DNA of 64,000 bases, taken from positions 35,340,001 through 35,404,000 of the forward strand of contig CM060731.1 in NCBI GenBank assembly GCA_030704615.1, read 5' to 3'. Position numbers and translations under genes: made by a program. Each line of letters opens with the position of its first letter. Within the stretch, counting starts at the first letter, position 1. Shown here one piece after another: positions 55,242-64,000 of the stretch. The stretch is from Takakia lepidozioides. Lineage: Eukaryota > Streptophyta > Takakiopsida > Takakiales > Takakiaceae. The notes under the pieces were generated by a model, which made no database searches, was not told the origin of the DNA, and saw only the letters and a list, made by a program, of their open reading frames with translations.

Positions 55242-56280
55242 TCATGGTAGGCCACCAGCGTTTTTGAGTTGCACGATAGTGTTAGCCATGCTTCTCTGCT
55301 TGGCTTTAAGAAAAAAGTACTTGGTCATTTTCTCACCGGCAAGCGACCAGTCAACACCGGCTTTAAGCCTCAGGGAGTCAGCCAGGTTGGATTTGGCCAA
55401 GGAGTAAGAGACCAAGGTTTGAGGACCAGCGGAGCCTTGTTCAAGGAGCTTCTGACAGAGAGCGAGGCACTTGACCAGATTATTTCCCTGGTGTTTAGAG
55501 CATCCGCCGCTTGTCTTGAGAGCTGCTGACATAGCTTCGTAACCTCATAATCTTGTGGAGATATCTGACTGTGGGGGAGGCGATGGAAGAAGCTGCGAGA
55601 TTCCAGCAGTTAGATATAGCGGTAACAGCCTCCGAATTTTTAAGCATGGAGAGGTTTAATGAAAAAAACCCCTACCTCTAACCCTACAACCGGGGGTGAC
55701 ATAATTCAAGCTGATGGTAGCATGATCGAAATCTGGGGAATAGGGCCATGTGGAGTCCAAGAGATAATCGCAGGGGAACAGTGGAATCTGTCAAGTCTGG
55801 CCATGCGAACATCAAGGGGGGAGCGGCTGTTGGACCAGGTGAAGTGGAGATCCTTCCAGAGAGGGGAGGAGGCGTCCATGAGACCGACAGAAAGACAAAG
55901 GGCATCCCAGGAATTACGCTCTTCATCAGACAGGGGGTGTTCAGATGAACTTACCAGATCTACCTATCATCAGAGTTGTCAACCATATTAAAATCACCTC
56001 CCAGGATCCAATGGTCAACATCAGAGTAATTGAGCAGCTTAGATTTAAGAGAGTCGCACAACTGAATCCTGTGAGCAGAAGAATTCGGAGCATAGAACTT
56101 TTTTTGGGTTGTCAAGGAAAAAAAATCAGGCCCCTTGATTATAGTGAGAGGAGAAAGTAACCTCTTTCAAAGTAACCTCGCCATGAGGCACCGAGCACAA
56201 GGCTCAAAGGATATTGTCCAAGGAAGGGTTCCATAGTGAGTCTTGTTCTTCAGTCTCTTCACTCATAGTTGATTTGCGCT
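55242..56280 (-). mobile_element. L1-like LINE fragment (endonuclease to start of RT)
   Basis: The minus strand reads, from high to low coordinate: F-Y-A-P-N-S-S near 56,085-56,105, I-L-G-G-D-F-N-M-V near 55,985-56,015 (AP-endonuclease signatures), F-T-W-S-N and R-L-D-R near 55,830-55,780, and then W-S-L-A-G-E-K-M-T-K-Y-F-F near 55,355-55,315, which in plant L1 elements precedes reverse transcriptase. Several stops and shifts break it and RT itself is absent. Confidence 0.75.
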
Positions 56281-56289
56281 GGGGGTCAT

Positions 56290-58440
56290 AGCCGCAATAC
56301 TAATATTCTGAACAAAAACCTAAAACCGTCCCCTTATTACACCACAAATCAACTCTGTGCCCTGCATTCACCTCTATCATATCACTTACAGCTCTCATAT
56401 TCAACAAACGCAAAACTGAAAGTGGTCACCATGTAGGTTGGTTATGTTGGATAAAGCCCACCCCTTTAAGAGATACCTGCAAGGGGAAAAGGCTCTAACT
56501 TATACTGGCTTGGGTTGGCATCATCTCTCTTTTTCTCATTGATTTGCTTTCCAATTGGAGAAAAAGGGCAACTCTCACTCACCATGGTGTGTGGTGTGTA
56601 ATTTGAGGGTTTTAATTCTTTTCCCTCCAAAAGAGATCACTAGATCAGCCAGTCATGTAGGACTTTTTGAGTCCTTGCGGGTTGTTTGGGCAAGCTTGTT
56701 GTCCAGGTCCTGCCATTAGAAGGTGCCCACTTTCTCAAAGAAAGCCAGCTGCCCATTCCGGATGAAGTAACACTGTAGTTTACACTAACTTAAGAACAAT
56801 CTTGGAACCTTTTTCCTCTCAATAGCTGGTTCACTCAACTTCAACAACCTCTCTTCTTTCAACTTTATTTTCAATTCTCAAGAGCCTTAATCTTTTCAGT
56901 TTCTGCTTCCTTCTGAACTTCTCAAGAGCCTCTACCTTATTCAATATTTCTTGAGGTCCTCCCTCAACCTCAACATCATTGGCAACACAGACACCTTTTC
57001 CACTTGCAATATCATCATCACCTAGAATTGTTCTTATCCCTTCCTAAGGAGACCTTAACTCTGATGTATTCCAGAGATAAAGGGAGATGTGCTGCACCAA
57101 GCACTGGTGGAGGTATCTCCACAATGCTTTGTTGAGTGGAGTTGCCACCCAATAGGATAAGAACCAACACATCTGGAAAGAGGCCTCCATTATCACCCGT
57201 CTGTACTCACAGGTAAGGTCTAAGATTAACAAAAAGAGAAAGGTGAAAATGCTCCTAGCCCACCAAGTTCCTCTGTAGTCCACCACCACGCCTTTGTTTG
57301 CCACATAGTTCACAATATCGAGTATGTTGAGGAATACCCACCACAAGGTGAGACCAACCCCCAGCAGCATTCTTCAACCTGTCACGTGGCCTTTTCACTA
57401 AGGGACATGGTCGCAGAGGAATCCGTGAACCTGGGAATCGCCATGAGGTAGTGATCCTTAGTAAACTTGATTATGGTCAGGAGCCTAGATACGGCTATGG
57501 CCAGCCACCACCAGTCTTCTGCTTGGCGTACGACCGGAATACAGAGCAGGCTATGGGCGTTTTGATGGGGTGCCTCCGCAAATGTATGGAGCTGGATTCA
57601 GACACTCGGGAGTAAGAATCTCCAGTGCCACTTGGTTCGGATTTTTTGATCTCTTTTTCATGGTGGATTGTTCTTGCTTGCACAACTATCGTGCAATTAT
57701 AAGATAATTTCTGTTCAGTGGTGACAGGAGATTTATTGAGAAGAATGTACTTGATTCGCGATCCTTCTGTATGGTGTTGATGGCCAGTCTTTACGAACTT
57801 GGCACATGCCAGAAGAGCACTTGACATCTTTAATCTTTCTCCGAAGCAAAGAGTTGCAGGTCACAAAACCGTCGAGGGAGCTACGATTGTTGAGGTGCTC
57901 ACTTGGCAGCCTTGCCTCAATGCAACGCACATGTCTGTTTACGAGAGAGGCTGCAACCCAATCTTGCACCAACATGCATGTGAGTGTGCAAGACACAAGA
58001 GATGCTCTCAGATGTCTGTCGCCTGTTATTTGCTTCGTAAACCTGTCACTGATCATTGAGAAACCAAGAAGTCAGACATGGAGAATTCAAGCAAATCGTC
58101 CCTACAAAGTGGGGTGCGAAACTTCTTCTAGCACCACACAGAGAGAGGCACACTTCTTTCTCTGTCTCTTTTTCTCTAGGCCTCCCTTCCTGCCTCAACC
58201 AAACTGGGTATGCAGCCTGTCTATGAAGTCAGTGCATCCCTCTGTCTCCATCATGTTACACAGCCAGGAAATTTCTCTATCAAAGTCACTGATGGAACCT
58301 ATCTAACCCAAACAGGAACAATAAGGAGAGGGCTCTGAAGCAGCCAGGACAGATGCAGGGTCCTAGTCCAAAAGAGCTTTTGGGCACAATATATTGAGCT
58401 TCACCTTACCCATGAGATGACTGAAGCTGCTATCTTACAA
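56290..58440. other. Stretch without a supported gene
   Basis: A minus-strand frame at 57,370-57,044 (108 codons) contains a hydrophobic, possibly membrane-spanning segment and many Trp residues, but no family is recognised. Other frames are short. Nothing else seen. Confidence 0.35.
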
Positions 58441-58446
58441 GCCTTG

Positions 58447-61400
58447 TCAAGCCTTGAGATCTAGGTCAAGAACTTCCTTGACATTTGGGGTCCCCCTTCT
58501 CTTCCAACAGCTCCACAGAGAAGCCAAGCCCCTCTTGTTGGATCGAGCAATTCGAGCAGTCTCCTTCTGCAGCACCAAGTTGGTCATGTACTCCAGCACA
58601 GCCTGAAAACAATAACCAGTTGGGTTAGCTGTAGCCAAACAACAGCCTGGATTCCCACTATTGTGTAGGTAAGTTAGGGGAAAACTCATCTAAGTGGGTG
58701 TCCTAGGCATGAACGCAGAAGCACCCCTATTCTTCCATACTATCATAGCTTAGCAGTTGGTGAATTATCCCTGTGTCTTCCATCCCAGTAGTGGTAAGAG
58801 CAAGGCAAGAAGCAGGATTATAGAGACTGCTGTAGCTTTGTGGAATGCCAGAGCTGGACCAGCCAACTTTTCAATACCTCTTTTCCCTGCTCTGCAACCT
58901 GGAGAGGGGGAGTTCGAAGTGGATTGCCATCGAGTTTGAGTTTCCGGAGGCCTGTTAGCAGGGCGAAGGAGTCAGGCAGCACTGTAAGATGGTTGCAGCT
59001 GATGTCCAGCTCTCGCAAACTTTGTAACTGCCCAATCGACTGAGGTAGTTCCCTCAGCTCCGCAAAATTGGAAGAAATGTCCAGTTTTGTCAGATTAGGC
59101 AATAAACACAAGCTCTCAGGGACACTTTCTAGGTGGTTGAAGTGGACTGCCAGTTCAGTAAGATTGGTGAGTGAGGATATGGTGGTGGGCAGGCTTTTCA
59201 GGCGATTGAGGTGCACAGACATGTGCCGCAACATCGTCAGGTGGCCAACAGCCTCTGGCAGCGCCTTCAACTCGTTGAAATCTGCAGTCAGTTCAACGAG
59301 TGATGTGCAAAGACCAATAGTCCATGGCAGCTCCTCAATTGAGTTCTTCTGGACATTCAGCTTAGTCAAGTTGCTCAGGCAGCCCAGAGAATCTGGCAAC
59401 CCCTTGAGTTCGTTTGCTTGCACATCCAGCTGGGTCAGCCCTGCCAACTCTCCAATCGACTCAGGCACCGCTTGTAATTGATTTCCTGCCAACCCACACA
59501 TAGCTTATGTTCAAACTTTGGCGTCAACATAAGTCATTGATGATACGTCTGGAGTATTAGCACAGGAAAGTCTTCATCACATGATACTAATGAGGTCAAT
59601 GCTGCCCTTACAACCGCTATTGGTGCAATCTTTCTATCTGGATGTCCAGGCAGCGTTTCCAAATTTGATGCTTTCAGAAGTGCAGGGGGCCCTGAACTGT
59701 GGACCATCCAGGGAATGCTCAGGCCCTTGCTAAAACCCTGAGGGCCTCACCGCCCAAAATCCCGAAAAGCCACACTCACAGTTCGAATGTCCAGAAGTGA
59801 GTTGACCAGGGTTAGTGGGTGGTATACTGAAGTGTGTTGAGTACAGCTTCAGAGACATACAACACGTCATACAATAGAAAACATGTAAGAGGCATCGTGG
59901 CTGTTACTTATGTTGGAACTTGATGAACAATGGCAGCTTACTTTCTAGGTACATGACACAATTGTTCAGCTGTCAAGACTTCAGATGTTTTGTTAAGTTG
60001 GTGCCAGTTGTAACTGCTCACCGTGACTACTGTTGGCCCTAGATATAGCTTCCACACGCAACAACGTCTCTGCCGGTCAGGCATTGAAGCAGGGCTCATG
60101 CTAAGAACTCATCTCTTGAGCCCTGCTATCATACCCACCTACTGGCTGCCGACAGGTAAACCCCACACTACTGTGGGATGGGGTCCCGTGGCTTATCACA
60201 CCTGGACACAGGTTAAAGCAAGTATTCCCCACTTATTGCACGCTTCAGCACACAAGTTTGGTGGCCAGGAGAAAATGGAGGTCCCCTGAAACACTGCAAC
60301 ATGAAGACGAGCATAAGGCACTTCAACAAATATGAGCCACTTTCATTCATTCTCTTCTTAAGTCTAGGCCTAACTTGCAGACAGCATTTATTATATCAGT
60401 CAGAAAGACTAGAGTCTTTCACAATTGCAAGCAAAATCTGGGTATTTCCTCCAAAGTGGGGGATGACATCTTTGTAGTCGAACATACCTGACAAGTCAAG
60501 AGATGTGAGATTTGTTAGCAGCCCTATTGATTCAGTAAGCCAGAATATTCCTCTGTTGCTGAGATCCAGGGTGTCCAACTTTTGGATGACAGCGTTCTCC
60601 CAAGTGTCCAGCAGCTGCGCAGAATAAACCTGAGTCCCCACCACACCATCCTCCGTGATGGTAGATAGCTCCGGCACTACAGACCACAAATGCAAGCGAT
60701 CCATTCCCAATGGAGGGTTCATATTTGTTGCCAGCTAGAAGTAACAGTCTTATTATCAATTACAGGAATCCCGGGGTACAACAGTCCCTTACATGTGTAT
60801 AGTTAAGGTTACAACATTGAGCAGTGCACCAAATGTTGTCAAATACCTTCAAGGTGCATCAACCTGTACTGAAAATGTCAAATATATAGAAAGGGCAGAT
60901 GTAAAACCTGCACCGATGGTAGGACTTGGTGACAAAGCTGGCCTTGATGGAGTTCCCAACTGACCTAAGTTACTTGCTGTCATATTGGTTGTTGCACCTG
61001 GTGATAACCTCCAAGACTGCCCCCCTAGACGACTAGATGCCCGGGGACTGGCTGCTCGGGTCGATATTTTCCCATGAAATTCCTCTGACCCTAAATCCAA
61101 CACAGCATGGTCTTCTGCAACAGAAGAAAGACTGTTATGCTTCCCATCTGCTAACTGGCTTCCATTCTCTTTAGCTTCATGCTGAAGAATATTGTCAATT
61201 GTCATGTTATTCAAAGGATGGGATGCAGCCATCTGCATGCGTTGCAGAAGACTCTCAAAGTGGCGATGCCTCTCTTCAACCTCCATGGTGGCCACGGCCA
61301 TGCGCTTGTCATCTTGTGCCTGCACACATCGACAAACAAAGAGACAAAATACATCAGAAAGATTCCGTCTGAAATATTGCTCTGTGCAAAAAGGTGATGG

Positions 61401-62036
61401 TTTTCAAGTGCTTCCCATGGAGCAGGATCTAATTATCTAAGCCTAACAATCAACAGAATCTGCAGGGATGTGCACCCTCTTCAGGACATATGTGAGGATT
61501 CCAGAGATGAAAAGAACAAGCTTGCATCAGCTTCACAAATTCCACAAACTGCCACATCAAATTGTTGCTCCTGCATCGAGTGGTTTGGGTTATTCTCCAA
61601 GGAGAGTCATGCAGCAGGTCCATCTGTGGCCTGATGACAAAATATTGCCTGACAACTGCCATCAACCAAAGCATAAGGCGACATGCCTCCAGGTCACAAA
61701 ACTTGAGTAGTTTAGAAAGGAGTTGGTGAGAAACGGTACAGAAGGGGGCGTATGCACGGAAGAATGAGACCGAGTTATGACAACGCGTCCACATACCTGT
61801 CCACGCAGAACAGTCTCTCGCATTTCTTGGAGAGCACGGAAAACTGGGGAAGGGACCCCACCGGGTCTTGCCTGCACAAAAATCTCCTCCAAACGCGTTG
61901 CTAGTTCTGAATCCACTCTGAGCACTCTTTGCTGCGATATTTGCACCTCCTCCGGGCTGGGGCGGGAAGGGAGAGTGGCTTGCAGTTGCAACATTTCGGC
62001 CAGGACGTCCTCGATCGTCTCCATTCTCTTCCCCAT
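58447..62036 (-). CDS. Plant intracellular Ras-group-related LRR (PIRL-type) protein
   Basis: Apparently intact five-exon gene: 62,036-61,797, 61,319-60,908, 60,676-60,488, 59,485-58,878 and 58,602-58,447; the phases chain and the join is open for about 534 residues. Exon 1 begins M-G-K-R-M-E-T-I-E-D-V-L. Exon 2 is a charged helix (M-E-V-E-E-R-H-R-H-F) and Ser/Pro-rich linker. Exons 3-4 carry about ten leucine-rich repeats of the L-x-x-L-x-L-x-x-N-x-L-x-x-L-P type (L-D-L-S-N-R-G; L-T-Q-L-D-V-Q-A-N-E-L; L-R-E-L-D-I-S-C-N-H-L). Exon 5 ends with a short helix (A-V-L-E-Y-M). Such proteins are cytosolic Ras-group LRR proteins; in Arabidopsis they act in gametogenesis and development. The exon 3 acceptor is chosen for frame agreement (ctgtag at 60,677); another lies at about 60,736 but breaks the frame. 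Confidence 0.85.
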
Positions 62037-62039
62037 CTT

Positions 62040-63367
62040 CTCCGCACATAGGCCCCAACCCAGTGCAAAAATGAAGACCTAAGTTGCGAAACCCGGACTA
62101 GTTTTTTGTCTCTGGGGAAATAAGCTCCCTTCGACACAAAGCGCAGCGCCAAATTGTAGCCTGCATTTAAACCGGGGCTGTGGTTTTACAAGACAACACA
62201 AGACAAAGAGTGCCTGCAAAGGCATCAGAATGCGAACACAAAGTTCTTACTCCAGAAGCATAATTGCCACATCACAACCTCGGAAAACCATCGGAAAATA
62301 AAAATGTCCATTCCTAACCAACAAAAATTATGCCACAAGATATGTTTCCCACCAAGGCTGCCAAGCAACAGCCTCGCAAGTTCTCCAAGACAAAGCCTGT
62401 AACCAAATCTGCAAACAAAATATTCTGAGACTCAAGAGACAATTGAGTTGAAGAAAAAACAAGCTGTTATCACCTACTTACCCAAGTGTCAGAGGAGATG
62501 TGATCCTGAAAAGAATAGAAAGAAGCGTTCTATAAATTTAACAAACCTAAAATTACATCAAACCCACGGAGCAGCACAGAGCACACTGCGAATTTGGTTC
62601 TAAAACATGACCAAAGAACTCCACGCACATGAGATTTGAACTAGATTTTACGCGAGGAAGAAAGAGCATACATACATTGAAGATGTGAAATGGATTACAT
62701 GTGCTGGATGAGCACAGATCCTTCACGAGGCTCTGCTTCTGGCATCGAAGTGGAGACAGACATGCACAGCATTAATCACAGGAAACATTTCCAGGGACAA
62801 CAACCGGTACACTCTCACCGCCGACTGACGACGTGTCGCACACGTTCATCCAATATCCATGCGGATGCACAGGCGACGCAGATGGATGTACGAACAATTG
62901 GTGTGACGATGTCGACGAATCCTGCAAAAAGTACATCCGATAAGATATTGTCGGATGTTTGCCCGCCGTCGACGGCCGGGAATCGACGATCCAAACTTGT
63001 CGCGGCGGACAAGCTGGGCCAACCACTCACTTTGCCGCGTGTCGCTTACCGAGTGGCCCCAAGGACGAAACTTCCGGTGAAATGAAAGAGACGAAAACCA
63101 CTAATTTATTTATAAATCTATTATTTTTGTATTCCCCGGATCCATCGGACTATAAATATATCCGCGGAATAACGGAATAACCCTACGAGTCGCCAGCTGT
63201 GTTGTTCGGTGGTTAGTTAAGATCAGGGAATATTCTTCTGGGTTCTTCTACCCTGTGGTAAAATGGAAGTGGGCGTAAATGTAATCTAGGACGTCCCTGA
63301 TGTTCGAAACCCTAATAAGCAAGGTGTTGTTGTGAGGTGGGGAGGGAGAGAAGAGGGCGAAGTAGCT
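62040..63367. promoter_or_regulatory. Divergent intergenic region between the LRR gene and the 63.4-kb gene
   Basis: About 1.3 kb between two divergent starts. A TATA-like element, tataaatata, lies at 63,151-63,160, 208 bases before the ATG at 63,368. No gene was recognised; frames at 62,690-63,085 are open on both strands but show no motif. Confidence 0.45.
63151..63160 (+). promoter_or_regulatory. TATA-like box
   Basis: tataaatata within an A+T-poor surrounding, upstream of the short gene at 63,368 on the same strand. The distance leaves room for a 5' untranslated part of about 175 bases. Confidence 0.45.
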
Positions 63368-63446
63368 ATGGTGGCCTCTCGGATTGCCAAGCGCATTCCG
63401 CTCATCAAGTTTCCTAATCGTCGTGGCCCTCAAGCTACCTCATCTG
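63368..63446 (+). CDS. First exon of a short protein, possibly KGD4/MRPS36-like
   Basis: ATG at 63,368 opens M-V-A-S-R-I-A-K-R-I-P-L-I-K-F-P-N-R-R, ending at donor gtacgt (63,447). The P-L-I-K/R-F-P-x-R-R segment near the N-terminus is the hallmark of the small mitochondrial protein KGD4 (formerly MRPS36/YMR-31), an adaptor subunit of 2-oxoglutarate dehydrogenase. The Arg/Lys-rich, acid-free start suits mitochondrial targeting. The following exons are not resolved and may lie beyond the window, so the call is tentative. Confidence 0.5.
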
Positions 63447-64000
63447 GTACGTGTTTTTCCTACTTCAAATTGGAGTGCGCGACTTGAAACTGCCTTCCCT
63501 TTTGGTGCTCTCCTAACTTGATAGATTGTTGCGTCGTAGCCATAGATCATTTCAGGCTAGGGCCACGTTTTTGGTGCATCTCGAAGTGTAAGGGGGCATC
63601 TTTCACATCAATTCAGAGGACTAACCTTTCAGAAAAACTATTAGTCTCTCAGTATTCTAAAGAGAGGTCTGAAGACCTTAGGGATCAACGGGAATTAGCC
63701 TGTTATGCACCGCAGTCACATCTTTTGCACGGTAAGCCTCTCCAGGAGGGTTAGTATCCCATGGGGACTTTTTCCTTGAAGGGTTGTGATCACCAGGAGG
63801 AGACCATTTCACCCCTCTCTCGCCTGGTCGCTCAGTGTGGCTGTTGGTGCAAACGCAGTTGTTGCAGCAGAGGGCCTAGAGGAGCAGTGCCGAAATCAAC
63901 CTCCTGTTCTCTAGTACGATGCAGTGCATAAGCAAATCCTCGCTTCCTTGTGAGTAGGTTGTTATCTACAGCATGGTTAGTGCTACAGCATCTCATGTTG
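63447..64000. other. Probable intron sequence to the window end
   Basis: No matching second exon was identified. A segment at 63,625-63,731 is open and ends at a gtaagc donor, so it might be an exon, but its frame does not resemble KGD4. Confidence 0.35.

Noticed and set aside
57044-57370. Hydrophobic Trp-rich minus-strand ORF as a membrane protein gene
   Set aside because: Single short frame without start context, splice partners or a recognisable family.

Overview
This window looks like nuclear DNA of a land plant, most likely a large, repeat-rich genome such as that of a fern, lycophyte or other seed-free plant. The evidence is DYW-type pentatricopeptide (PPR) gene debris, a BAHD acyltransferase, a plant intracellular Ras-group LRR (PIRL-type) gene, a chromovirus-like Ty3/gypsy element, a Helitron, a Mutator-like element, an L1-like LINE, and many genes split by GT-AG introns. 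The lineage is inferred, not proven. Most of the sequence is transposon-derived or decayed; only a few genes look intact.

Layout: 1-1.45 kb holds PPR-DYW fragments, followed by a tRNA-derived SINE-like unit (1.76-1.98 kb). A spliced gene of unknown function lies on the minus strand at 5.3-7.2 kb (copy A of a three-copy family). A Helitron (7.6-13.05 kb, minus) carries Rep, PIF1-like helicase and a Ulp1-like protease region. Repeats, another PPR fragment and an unrecognised ORF pair (15.55-16.4 kb) follow. Gag/protease remnants (16.5-17.9 kb) adjoin a 4.2-kb fold-back, Mutator-like element (17,915-22,127). More gag-pol debris follows, then copy B of the family (23.6-25.8 kb, minus, broken), a 146-bp satellite (25.9-26.75 kb), a gypsy remnant (28.5-31.2 kb), a long decayed coiled-coil gene (31.25-34.1 kb), a Crinkler-like ATPase/nuclease gene (35.1-38.5 kb, minus), the 5' half of a DNA primase small-subunit gene (39.6-41.9 kb, plus), a cluster of dyad repeats (44.1-44.6 kb) and copy C of the family (44.7-46.7 kb, plus). 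The right part holds a BAHD acyltransferase pseudogene split by a 294-bp insertion with an 8-bp target duplication, an amylase-like exon, a LINE remnant, an apparently intact five-exon LRR gene (58.4-62.0 kb, minus) and the first exon of a short mitochondrial-type protein at 63.4 kb.

The most notable discovery is the three-copy family (A, B, C). Read across exons, it has the permuted motif order of beta-class DNA amino-methyltransferases: a degenerate DPPY-type motif (D-I-P-D-G in B and C, E-L-P-D-G in A), then a motif-I-like glycine loop, then an acidic residue after a hydrophobic strand. Two intron positions and phases are shared. Copy A gives an uninterrupted predicted 460-residue protein after splicing. 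All functional statements are inferred by eye from sequence; no database search was run.
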